Below, piece by piece: positions 45,196 to 53,114 of a DNA stretch of 64,000 nucleotides. The notes under the pieces are model-generated. The model was not told the DNA's origin. It searched no databases and worked only from the letters and a program-made list of their open reading frames with translations. This DNA is from Amycolatopsis oliviviridis (GTDB lineage: Bacteria > Actinomycetota > Actinomycetes > Mycobacteriales > Pseudonocardiaceae): assembly GCF_014654365.1 (NCBI RefSeq), contig NZ_BNAY01000003.1:1-64000 (forward strand). The letters are read 5' to 3'. The translations under genes were made by a program, and so were the position numbers. The first letter of the stretch is position 1, and the number at the start of each line of letters is the position of its first letter.

Positions 45196-48100
45196 TCAGT
45201 CCATCTTCTCTTCCAGGCTCATCCTAAGCTCCCGAAGAGCAGCGGCCGCGTCAGCTGCAGCCGGCTCAGTTCCGGACTCCGCCGCTAAACGCCATGCTTC
45301 CGCGGCGCCTTCGATATCATCGAGAGCGTTAAGTACTTTACCCAGAAACAAGGCCGCTATCGGCCACAGCTTGGAATGTCGGTTGACCACTACCTCGCGG
45401 AACGCGACCACTGCGTTTCGGTACCGCGCGAACCAGTAGTGCAGTAATCCCATGTGAAACGCGGCTTCCACCCGATACTCGGGATGTCCCGAGTTGTACG
45501 CGGCTTCCAAGTGACGCATGGAGAGTCCTGGCTGGTTCAGTATCCCGTACAGTTGCCCCAGCGAGGACTGTGCCGCCGGGCTGAAGTCGGAATGCCCGGC
45601 GGCGATGGCCATCTGATAAGCCTGAATCGCGCCATCGTAATCTTCGCACACTTCCAGAAAGCACCCTAGGATCCATGAAGCCCTCGGCGCCACGTCTGCA
45701 TGTTCCGATTCGCTCGCCACACGCAACAATGACAGGGCCTCGTCGGTCGGACCGTGCTGCCGGTGAATCGAGACGCCTAGTTCTATCAGCGCCAAAGGAG
45801 ACCATTCCGGGGATCCCGCCTCGATCGCCTGCCGGTAAAAGCCATCGACCACGGCTACATCGGCGTCCTGGGCCTCGAGGATCTGCGCACTCAGAAGCGC
45901 GGCATGAGCCCGGCGATCCGGATCACCGTCCGCGAGGACCTGTTCGAGCTGTGCAATCGCCCCGGCCGAATCGCCGGTTTCCTGGCGCAGCAGCGCTATG
46001 TTGAACCGAGCCCGAGGCGCCAGTTCCTCGTCGCCGGCCTCCACGATCGTCATCCAGGCGCGTTCCGCTCCGGCAAAATCACCGTCCTCATGCAGGAGTT
46101 TCCCCAGCTCGAAGGCTGCCTCGATCGAGTAGCGTCCGTCACCACAGCGGACACACTGGTCCAACGCGGTGGCGGCGTCCTCCCGCGCGCCGAAAATGAG
46201 TGCTGTGTAGCCCCTGTCGAACAGGACCTCCGCATGAGTTGTTTCACCGGGCTCAGTCCGTTCAGCTGTCTCGGCCAGCTGCAGTCGCTTAGCGACGTAG
46301 CTCATGAGCTCGCGTTTGATCTCACGTTGAGCCTCCGTTTCCAGTGGGGTTTCGTCCGCGACCGCAGCGACCTCGGCCAAGCTCTCGGCTGTCGGACGCA
46401 ACAGGAGAAGCAACATCGAGACGTGCTGTCGCATGGCGGGCTTCTCCCCCGAGAAGTCACGATCAAGGGCGGCCAGCGCCTTTTCCTTCTCGCCCTTCAG
46501 CGCGTAATGGGAACCCAGAGCCAGATAGGCTGCCAGGGAACTCCACTCGTCACGCTCGGCGGAATCGGTCCACCAGCGGACAGCCTTGTCGGTGTCGCCG
46601 CCCGCAGCAGCGAGATTGCCCAGCTCGTAGGCCGCATAGCAGGCCTCGGATGCGAGCGTGTCCCGGGAGGCGGCCCGATACGCAGCCATGAACGCCATCT
46701 GCGAAGCTGGACGATCTCCGAGGTCCCTGTACGCGACGCCGGCGAGAATGTGCGCTCGCGCCTCGACATCCGGAACACTCGCCGCCTTTGTGTGGGCTTG
46801 CGCGCCATACGCCAGCTGCCCCAGTTGCATCGCCCTGTGGCCTATCCCTCCGCACTCCCCGGGTGTCGCGAAGTCGATCAGCTCCGCCCACAGGACGTCG
46901 GGAATCGCCCGTTTCGGCTCCGCGCCGTCCACCAAGGTCCGAACGACGCTCCAGAGCCGATCGCCGTTCTTGAGGTGTGGAGACACTACGAACATCGCCT
47001 CCGCCTCCGAACCGACGCCCTGAGCCCAGGCGATACCCGATTCGAAAAGTTCGTCCGTCACAGCGAAGTTCCTGACGTCGGCGAGATAGTGCGGGAACAC
47101 TCGCCGCAGCTCACCGTCGGAAACCGGACGCTCCAGTCCCGCACGGCGGTAGTCGATGGCGGCCCGCACAAGCGCCATGCCCGCGGGGCTGCTCGAACGC
47201 GCGGTGTTCAGGCGAAGGATCATCATCTCCGGGTCTGCGGGATCCTGGATCTCGCCGGCGTCGAACGATTCCGTGCCGAGCGAGGCATTGAGCATCACCT
47301 CCTCGATGATCTCCGGCTCATACGGCAGATGCAGGAGATACGTACTCCGCAGCGCGGCCCGTGCGATGGGCATCCAGTCTCGGGGGCCCTCGATGATGGT
47401 CGCGCAGTCGTCGGCAGCGATCGTCGCCACGATGAACGCCGTGCCGGCAAGACGTTCGAGCATCTCGCCGGTGAGGCGGTCCAGGTCCGCGGCGGTCATG
47501 CCGTCCACCCAGATCAGCGTCGGCCCGTTCGTGATCGTAGGCAGATCGGCGGCTTGAGCGAGGGCGGCTAACGCGTTTCGGTCCTGTGGCACGAGCACCT
47601 TGGTGCTGGGATCAAGAACCCTGACCACCGCAGCCCAGGCGGACGTGGATTTGCCCGCGCCGTCGTCGCCGTACACCAACACGAATGGGTATGGCGCCGA
47701 CTCCGAGGCGAGAGCTTCGCTCAGCTCCTCATCGAAGTCGGGCCGAGGCAAGTACACGCCACCCGAGGGCTCCGGTCTGCCCTCCCAAGCCATTGTCAGC
47801 TCGTCCAGCGTAGGAAACGGTGGATGCCGGAGCTCGTCTGTCGGAAGCACCGAGAACGCCGTCAACAGCGCCGCCTGCCGAGCGGCCCGATCGGCTACCG
47901 CCTTTTCCATCGCCTCGACGAGGAGCTCGTGATTTCGCCGCCACTCCCCCAGGTCCGCCACCCGCGGATCCAGGTTCAGCCGGTTTTGACGAGCGTAGGC
48001 GAGCATCGCCGTGACAACGTCGGAGACGAGGTCCCACCTCGGAGCGTTCTTGCCACTGCCTGCGAAAAGCGCGCTCAGCGTCGCTGAGGACGGCTTCCTG

Positions 48101-48231
48101 TCGGTCAGTTTCTTGATCTCGCTGAACGACGGCCCACCAGCGTGCCGTTTGAGGGCGCGAAGACTCTCCGAGAACCGCCTTAGTGACCAAGGACCGTCTA
48201 CGCCACCCTGTGTGCCCATTCCCTCACCCAT
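45196..48231 (-). CDS. HTH-NTPase-TPR (STAND-like) protein
   Basis: A 1011-aa protein. Residues about 15-60 resemble an XRE-like helix-turn-helix (SLRALKRHAGG, ATLSALFAG). A P-loop NTPase follows with Walker A at 188-196 (GDDGAGKST) and Walker B at about 239-243 (LIWVD). From about residue 480 to 1005 there are long TPR/SEL1-like repeats (for example AAFELGKLLHEDGDFAGAERAW, ALLSAQILEAQDADVA). This is the architecture of STAND NTPases used in regulation and defence, with a sensor made of repeats, but no obvious effector domain is seen. It lies between a decayed toxin-like fragment and a decayed recombinase. The start is ATG 48231 or ATG 48219. Confidence 0.85.
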   Translation of the reverse strand: MGEGMGTQGGVDGPWSLRRFSESLRALKRHAGGPSFSEIKKLTDRKPSSATLSALFAGSGKNAPRWDLVSDVVTAMLAYARQNRLNLDPRVADLGEWRRNHELLVEAMEKAVADRAARQAALLTAFSVLPTDELRHPPFPTLDELTMAWEGRPEPSGGVYLPRPDFDEELSEALASESAPYPFVLVYGDDGAGKSTSAWAAVVRVLDPSTKVLVPQDRNALAALAQAADLPTITNGPTLIWVDGMTAADLDRLTGEMLERLAGTAFIVATIAADDCATIIEGPRDWMPIARAALRSTYLLHLPYEPEIIEEVMLNASLGTESFDAGEIQDPADPEMMILRLNTARSSSPAGMALVRAAIDYRRAGLERPVSDGELRRVFPHYLADVRNFAVTDELFESGIAWAQGVGSEAEAMFVVSPHLKNGDRLWSVVRTLVDGAEPKRAIPDVLWAELIDFATPGECGGIGHRAMQLGQLAYGAQAHTKAASVPDVEARAHILAGVAYRDLGDRPASQMAFMAAYRAASRDTLASEACYAAYELGNLAAAGGDTDKAVRWWTDSAERDEWSSLAAYLALGSHYALKGEKEKALAALDRDFSGEKPAMRQHVSMLLLLLRPTAESLAEVAAVADETPLETEAQREIKRELMSYVAKRLQLAETAERTEPGETTHAEVLFDRGYTALIFGAREDAATALDQCVRCGDGRYSIEAAFELGKLLHEDGDFAGAERAWMTIVEAGDEELAPRARFNIALLRQETGDSAGAIAQLEQVLADGDPDRRAHAALLSAQILEAQDADVAVVDGFYRQAIEAGSPEWSPLALIELGVSIHRQHGPTDEALSLLRVASESEHADVAPRASWILGCFLEVCEDYDGAIQAYQMAIAAGHSDFSPAAQSSLGQLYGILNQPGLSMRHLEAAYNSGHPEYRVEAAFHMGLLHYWFARYRNAVVAFREVVVNRHSKLWPIAALFLGKVLNALDDIEGAAEAWRLAAESGTEPAAADAAAALRELRMSLEEKMD

Positions 48232-48447
48232 GGCCGCCAGGGTAGTGCGGACGGCAGGTCATGCGTTCGGATTCGTTCGGCACAGGCCCGCTTTCGCCGC
48301 CCGAACCACACTAAATGCGCAGGTCAGCGGCATCCAATCGAAAGGGTGTGCGATCTTGTTCGGATTCAGCCACCACGCGTCCCAGGCCGGGCACCTTCGT
48401 TCTTGGGCCGCGACAAAGACGCGGCCGGCGAAACGAACGGAGGCCCC

Positions 48448-48618
48448 ATGGAACTCTTCGATGCCAAAGCTGCGCTTGTCCTGGTCATGATGCTTGTTGT
48501 CGCTGCGATTACCGCTGGACTGACGATCGCGACCGGCCTCACCTGGCCCGCCGCACTGCTGGCAGGCGGAGGCAGCGCGATGGGCGTGCTCGCCACCGTG
48601 CCCGCGCTTCTGAAGTAG
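48448..48618 (+). CDS. Small membrane protein (56 aa), island-associated
   Basis: A 56-aa protein with two hydrophobic helices (AALVLVMMLVVAAITAGLTIA and WPAALLAGGGSAMGVLATVPALL). CGGAGG lies 6 nt before the ATG at 48448. Similar tiny proteins are common beside recombinases and mobile DNA in actinomycetes; the function is unknown. The recombinase remnant follows about 100 nt downstream. Confidence 0.65.
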   Translation: MELFDAKAALVLVMMLVVAAITAGLTIATGLTWPAALLAGGGSAMGVLATVPALLK

Positions 48619-48717
48619 CAACCGGCCCGGGGAGCGGGACCTCCGCTCCCCGGCTCAGCTCATCCGGCGGCACGGGGCGACCACGATGAAACCGGCAATC
48701 TTGAGCGGGTCCCGTGT

Positions 48718-49345
48718 GGGTGAAGTCGATCGCCGAGCACGAGGTCCTCATCGGCAAGCCTCCGTACGGCTACAACCCCATCGCGGACCGGCTCAACGCC
48801 GACCTCCAGCGCTAACCACCGCAGAGCGACCACGTCCGAACACGAGCCCTTCAAGGAGGCTGGGCACTGAGGCCCGGTTCACGAGGCCTGATCTCCAAAT
48901 GGATGCTCGACGAACTCAACAGCCGTCGCGCGGGCAAACGAGAGTCTCGTGCGGACGGTCAGCTGAACATCAACCCGAGCGCCGAACGTTCCTACTTCTT
49001 CCGCGGCACGATCTTCCACAGCTGCGGGCGGCGCATGGCCGGTGACACGAAGCAACAGGATTCTCTACTACCTGTACCGACCGGCACGAACAATCGCGGG
49101 TGACACCGGACCCCACGCAGGACTTCCGGTAGCGATCCGGCTCCGTGAAGACGAACTGCTCGCTGCCGTCTCAGTTTTTACACCGATCGCCTCTTCAGTC
49201 CGGCGCGGCGCGGCATCATCGAAGCCGAGCTGACCACAGTGGACGACAGCGCCGCCCAGGAACATCAGGCCGAACGGAAACTGCCGGTCGGCCAGGTACC
49301 GGAAACCGCTGTTGCCGCAGAAAGGATCACCGACGCCATGCCAGC
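48718..49345 (+). pseudogene. Decayed large serine recombinase
   Basis: Pieces of a phage-type serine recombinase are readable in three frames: IAEHEVLIGKPPYGYNPI (48721-), WMLDELNSRRAGKR (48900-), the zinc-ribbon start YFFRGTIFHSCGRRM (48980-), then RILYYLYRP and AIRLREDELLAAVSVF (49045-49180), and finally IIEAELTTVDDSAAQEHQAER (about 49205-49275). Several frameshifts and stops separate them, and the N-terminal resolvase domain is missing. It lies next to two tRNA genes on the boundary of an accessory region, so it is probably the relic of an integrated element. Confidence 0.7.
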
Positions 49346-49355
49346 TCCTGAAATA

Positions 49356-49392
49356 GCAAAAAGCGCCGATCAAAATGATCGGCGCTTTTTGC
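49356..49392. terminator. Terminator of the tRNA operon (17-bp stem)
   Basis: GCAAAAAGCGCCGATCA pairs perfectly with TGATCGGCGCTTTTTGC around AAA. On the minus strand it follows tRNA-Glu by only a few nt and ends with TTTTT. Confidence 0.9.
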
Positions 49393-49395
49393 GAG

Positions 49396-49468
49396 TACCC
49401 CCGATGGGATTCGAACCCACGCTACCGGCGTGAGAGGCCGGCGTCCTAGGCCGCTAGACGACGGGGGC
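49396..49468 (-). tRNA. tRNA-Glu (CTC)
   Basis: 73 nt in cloverleaf form. The acceptor stem GCCCCCG pairs with CGGGGGT, the T-arm contains GTTCGAATCC, and the anticodon loop is CTCTCAC (anticodon CTC, codon GAG). The discriminator base is A. No CCA is encoded. Confidence 0.95.
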
Positions 49469-49477
49469 TAGGAACTT

Positions 49478-49499
49478 CCTCCTGCGAGAGGAGGTTTTT
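49478..49499 (+). terminator. Short hairpin with T-tract between the tRNA genes
   Basis: CCTCCT, loop GCGAG, AGGAGG, then TTTTT in plus orientation. It may end transcription coming from the recombinase remnant side; on the minus strand it lies in the tRNA-Gln to tRNA-Glu spacer and has an A-rich rather than T-rich exit. Confidence 0.6.
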
Positions 49500-49600
49500 C
49501 AGTTGTTCGCCTGCTGTGTTGCTGTGGAGAAACTTACCAGACCGGGTTTCCCGCCTTCTCAGGGGGGTCACTCTGTGTTTCACTCCGGAGAGTTCTCCAG

Positions 49601-49672
49601 CTGGGGTACCAGGACTCGAACCTAGACTAACTGGACCAGAACCAGTCGTGCTGCCAATTACACCATACCCCA
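49601..49672 (-). tRNA. tRNA-Gln (CTG)
   Basis: 72 nt. The acceptor stem TGGGGTA pairs with TACCCCA, discriminator G, the anticodon loop is TTCTGGT (anticodon CTG, codon CAG), and the T-arm contains GGTTCGAGTCC. It lies upstream of tRNA-Glu in the same direction, 132 nt apart, and they may share a transcript. Confidence 0.95.
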
Positions 49673-49723
49673 GTGAAGTGCCGTTCCGATCTTGACCGGC
49701 TCAGCACCGCACGAGAAGAAATA

Positions 49724-50548
49724 CTAGAGCACGCTGTTCCGCACCGTGAAAGCGGGGGTCTCCGTAGCGCGCTGGGCCGGGACGCCGAGCTTCGCGAACT
49801 CGGAAACCAGCAGCTCAGGGAGCTCGTCGAGGCCGGAGATCGTGTGCACGCCCGCCGGGGCGCGCTCGGCGATGCCGTCCCGGTCGAGCCAGACGGCGCC
49901 CAGGCCGGCGTCGCGGGCGCCGATGGCGTCGGTGTCGAGTTTGTCGCCGACGTGGACGGCCTGCGCCGGGTCGCAGCCGAGGCCGAGGCAGACCGAGTGG
50001 AACATCGCCGGGTCCGGTTTGGCTACTCCGAGTTCACCGGCGATGGCCACGTGGTCGAAGAAGCGGGCGAGGCCGAGGTCGGCGATCTTCTTGCGCTGAT
50101 GCGTGCCCGAGGCGTTCGTGACGGCCGCGACGAGGACGCCAGCGGCTCGCAACCATTCCAGACACGGGAGGACATCTTCAAACAATTGCCACGAACGGGT
50201 GAGGATTTCACGACGGCGTCTTTCGAAGCCGCTGACCTGCTCTTCGTCGGCGAAAATGCCGATCTCGGCGAGGAAGCATTCAGTACGCTTGTGATGCATG
50301 GTCGCGTAATCGATTTCACCCGCGACCACCAGCGCGACATGCTCTTCGGTGATGAGATCCCACAGCGGCCAAAGGTCGTTCTGGCCGGTGAGCGCGCGAA
50401 GGCTGAGCCGTATCGCGGCCGTGCAGTCGATCAGTGTGTCATCGATGTCGAGGCACACCAACCGTAACTCCGGGGGCTCCCAGGGGGCTCCATCCGGAGC
50501 GTCCGGCGTGGTTCGTGACGAGGTCCGGGGCACGAGAGCGAAATCCAC
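49724..50548 (-). CDS. HAD-superfamily hydrolase
   Basis: A 274-aa phosphatase-like protein. Motif I is LDIDDTLID (D about 34-36), motif II is AVTNASG, motif III has the Lys in GVAKPDP, and motif IV is VGDKLDTDAIGARDAG. The C1 cap domain lies between motifs I and II. The phosphate substrate is unknown. Possible starts are GTG 50548 or TTG 50551, neither with a strong ribosome binding site. It is downstream of a 460-nt non-coding stretch and precedes the tRNA genes. Confidence 0.88.
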   Translation of the reverse strand: MDFALVPRTSSRTTPDAPDGAPWEPPELRLVCLDIDDTLIDCTAAIRLSLRALTGQNDLWPLWDLITEEHVALVVAGEIDYATMHHKRTECFLAEIGIFADEEQVSGFERRRREILTRSWQLFEDVLPCLEWLRAAGVLVAAVTNASGTHQRKKIADLGLARFFDHVAIAGELGVAKPDPAMFHSVCLGLGCDPAQAVHVGDKLDTDAIGARDAGLGAVWLDRDGIAERAPAGVHTISGLDELPELLVSEFAKLGVPAQRATETPAFTVRNSVL

Positions 50549-51012
50549 CAAGTGAGGCTAGGGCACCCAGCGCGATCGCGACTCTGCCGATGAGGTGATA
50601 AAGGCTGCTCTGTTCCGGCGCGGGCACTCTACTCCCAGTTGGTGAGATGACGTTTTTTAGTTACCGGACAACAGGTAACGCGACCAGTCGGGTGAAATGC
50701 CGATACCCGGCCCGCTGCCCGGTCCAGAGTGCACACACGCAGTGACGACACCGGAAATCCTTGCGTGGCTTGAAGTACGGACCGTCCACAACGGCATTTC
50801 CGCGATCGCCGTCCATCGAGGACAGCTCCCGCGCCTCGGAGTCCTTTTCGGACAGTCGTCTCGATCGCCGGCAAGAGCACGCGAACCGGTGAGACCCGGG
50901 TCATAGCCCGATCAGCGTATCCGCCCGGATGGCGCTTGACGCGCCGGTCGGGCGGGTGCATCCTGACCTTATTCAACAAGTGATGAATAAGGGTTTCGAA
51001 GGGGTGGGACGG
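50549..51012. other. Non-coding stretch between HAD and FAD oxidoreductase genes
   Basis: 464 bp without a convincing gene; short open frames here have shadow-like composition. It contains GTTACC-N8-GGTAAC at 50660-50679 (a 6-bp perfect dyad next to a T6 tract at 50653-50658), a TTGACG hexamer at 50936 and the strong palindrome at 50968-50991. Confidence 0.6.
50968..50991. promoter_or_regulatory. Operator: CTTATTCA-N8-TGAATAAG
   Basis: An 8-bp perfect inverted repeat 21 bp upstream of the FAD oxidoreductase start, just after a TTGACG -35 (50936-50941) and a weak CATCCT -10. The size and AT-richness against a GC-rich background are typical of TetR/MarR-type operators. The repressor is not encoded adjacent to it. 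Confidence 0.7.
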
Positions 51013-52251
51013 ATGAACGAACGCACGAACTGCGTGGTCGTCGGCGGTGGCCCCGCGGGCATGGTCGCCGGGTTGCTGCTGGCCAGGGCCGGGGGCGAGG
51101 TCACGGTGCTGGAGAAGCACAAGGACTTCCTGCGGGACTTCCGCGGCGACACCGTGCACCCGTCGACGTTGACGTTGCTCGACGAGCTGGGCCTCGGCGA
51201 GAAATTCCTCAGCCTGCCGCACAGCGAGATCTCCTACGCGGGCTTCCCCGCCGAGGACGGCACGATGATGCGCCTGGCCGACCTGACCAGGCTGAAGGTC
51301 GCGCATCCGTTCATCGCGATGGTCCCGCAGTGGGACTTCCTGGACCTGCTCGCCGACGCCGGCGCGAAGGAACCCACGTTCACGCTGCGGCAGAGCACCG
51401 AGATGACCGGGCTGATCCTGGAGAAGGGCCGGGTGGGCGGGGTCCGCTACCGCACCGGCGACGGCACCACCGGCGAACTACGCGCCGACCTGGTGATCGC
51501 CGCCGACGGCCGCTGGTCGCTGGCCCGGCGCGAGGCCGGGCTGATCCCGAAGGAGTACGACACCCCGTTCGACGCGTGGTGGTTCCGGATCTCGCGCGAC
51601 GACGGCGAGTACGAGGGCAGGCTGACCCCGAAGATGCGGAACCGCCGGTTCGCCGTGCCGCTGCCGCGCAAGGGCTACTTCCAGGTCGCCTACCTCGGCC
51701 CGAAGGGCGAGGACCTGCGGACCAAGGGCATCGAATGGTTCCGGGAGAACGTCGCCGACGTCTGCCCCGAGTTCGCCGATCGCGTGGACGAGCTCAAGAC
51801 GACCGACGACATCAAGTTCCTCGACGTCAAGATGAACCTGCTGCGGACGTGGCACCTCGACGGGCTGCTGTGCATCGGTGACGCGGCGCACGCGATGTCA
51901 CCGGTCGGCGGGGTCGGCATCAACCTCGCGGTGCAGGACGCGGTCGCGGCCGCCACCCTGCTCGCCGAGCCGCTGCGCCGGGGCAGGCCTTCGGGGTCGG
52001 ACCTGGCGAAGGTCCGCAAGCGCCGTCTCGCGCCCACGATGATGGTGCAGGGGCTGCAACGGCTGTTGCACAAGAACATCATGCGGCCGGTCATGGAGGG
52101 CAAGCGCAACGGGCCGCCCGCGGTGATGGTGAAGCTGTTCAGCCGCTTCCCCGTGCTGTCCTACGTCCCGGCGCGGCTGCTGGGGCTGGGGCTGCGGCCC
52201 GAGCACGCCCCGGCCTTCGCGCGGCGGGCGATGGAGCCGGCCGACGGCTGA
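51013..52251 (+). CDS. FAD-dependent oxidoreductase (aromatic hydroxylase type)
   Basis: A 412-aa group A flavoprotein hydroxylase. Motifs: GGGPAGMVAGLLLARAG (about 9-25), DG motif IAADGRWSLAR (about 163), second FAD motif CIGDAAHAMSPVGGVGINLAVQDA (about 288). A hydrophobic C-terminal segment follows. It is similar to hydroxylases of small aromatics or antibiotics; the substrate is unknown. The ATG at 51013 is preceded by GGGGTGGGA. The AT-rich palindrome upstream suggests inducible repression. It ends at the palindromic terminator and converges on the FAH gene. Confidence 0.9.
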   Translation: MNERTNCVVVGGGPAGMVAGLLLARAGGEVTVLEKHKDFLRDFRGDTVHPSTLTLLDELGLGEKFLSLPHSEISYAGFPAEDGTMMRLADLTRLKVAHPFIAMVPQWDFLDLLADAGAKEPTFTLRQSTEMTGLILEKGRVGGVRYRTGDGTTGELRADLVIAADGRWSLARREAGLIPKEYDTPFDAWWFRISRDDGEYEGRLTPKMRNRRFAVPLPRKGYFQVAYLGPKGEDLRTKGIEWFRENVADVCPEFADRVDELKTTDDIKFLDVKMNLLRTWHLDGLLCIGDAAHAMSPVGGVGINLAVQDAVAAATLLAEPLRRGRPSGSDLAKVRKRRLAPTMMVQGLQRLLHKNIMRPVMEGKRNGPPAVMVKLFSRFPVLSYVPARLLGLGLRPEHAPAFARRAMEPADG

Positions 52252-52263
52252 CGGCCCCCGAAC

Positions 52264-52316
52264 GCTATGAAAGGTCCTTTCCTTGCAAATTTTGCAAGGA
52301 AAGGACCTTTCATAGC
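52264..52316. terminator. Perfect 26-bp palindromic terminator
   Basis: Arms 52264-52289 and 52291-52316 pair perfectly (core TATGAAAGGTCCTTTCCTTG). It lies 13 nt after the FAD oxidoreductase stop and 6 nt from the FAH stop, serving both strands. Confidence 0.88.
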
Positions 52317-52321
52317 ACGCT

Positions 52322-53095
52322 CTAGACGTCCTGGACCGGATTGGTCAGGGTGCCGATGCCTTCGATGGTGATCGACACGGACTGGCCGTCCTCGATCGGG
52401 CCGACGCCCTCGGGCGTGCCGGTCAGGATGACGTCGCCGGGCAGCAGGGTCATCACACCGGACACGAACTCGACCAGCTCGGGAATCTTGTGCACCAGGT
52501 CCGACGTCCGGCCGTCCTGTTTGAGCACACCGTCCACCTCGGACTTGAGCGCGAGGTCGGCCGCGTCGAGCGAGGTCTCGATCCACGGGCCGAGCGGGCA
52601 GAAGGTGTCGAATCCCTTCGCCCGGCCCCACTGGCCGTCGGACTTCTGGAGGTCACGGGCGCTGACGTCGTTCGCCACGGTGTAGCCGAGGATCGCGCTC
52701 GCCGCGCGGGCGGCGGGCACGTTCTTCACCGGCTGGCCGATGACGATCGCCAGTTCACCCTCGAAGTCGACCCGGCCGACGCCGCTCGGACGGCGGATGG
52801 GCACGTTCGGGCCGATCACCGTGGTCGACGGCTTGATGAACAGCATCGGGTCCGACGGCACCTCGTTGCCGAACTCGGCCGCGTGCTTGGCGTAGTTCCG
52901 GCCGACCGCGATCACCTTCGACGGCAGGATCGGCGCGAGCAGCCGGACGTCGGCGAGCGGCCAGCGTTTGCCGGTGAAGTTGGGTTTGTTGCCGAAGGGG
53001 TGCTCGGCGATTTCCAGTACCTGGGCGTCGTCGCCGTCCCCTTCGATCGAAGCGAACGCGACACCACCGGGATGAGCAATTCGGGCTAGACGCAC
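52322..53095 (-). CDS. Fumarylacetoacetate hydrolase (FAH) family protein
   Basis: A 257-aa enzyme. The N-terminal domain (about 1-50) is short; the catalytic domain contains VIAVGRNYAKHAAEFGNEVP, PSTTVIGPNVPI, VDFEGELAIVIG (metal ligands), GYTVANDVSARDLQ and FCPLGPWI. Such proteins are hydrolases or decarboxylases of 2-keto-diacids and often sit next to branched-chain amino acid genes in actinobacteria, as here. The GTG at 53095 lies 6 nt after TACAGT, suggesting a leaderless transcript. Confidence 0.9.
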   Translation of the reverse strand: MRLARIAHPGGVAFASIEGDGDDAQVLEIAEHPFGNKPNFTGKRWPLADVRLLAPILPSKVIAVGRNYAKHAAEFGNEVPSDPMLFIKPSTTVIGPNVPIRRPSGVGRVDFEGELAIVIGQPVKNVPAARAASAILGYTVANDVSARDLQKSDGQWGRAKGFDTFCPLGPWIETSLDAADLALKSEVDGVLKQDGRTSDLVHKIPELVEFVSGVMTLLPGDVILTGTPEGVGPIEDGQSVSITIEGIGTLTNPVQDV

Positions 53096-53114
53096 TCCCC
53101 CACTGTACGACTCC

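Noticed and set aside
50629..51306. A 225-codon minus-strand frame as an IclR-type regulator near leuB
   Set aside because: The translation shows no HTH and its second half is antisense to the FAD oxidoreductase; composition is shadow-like.
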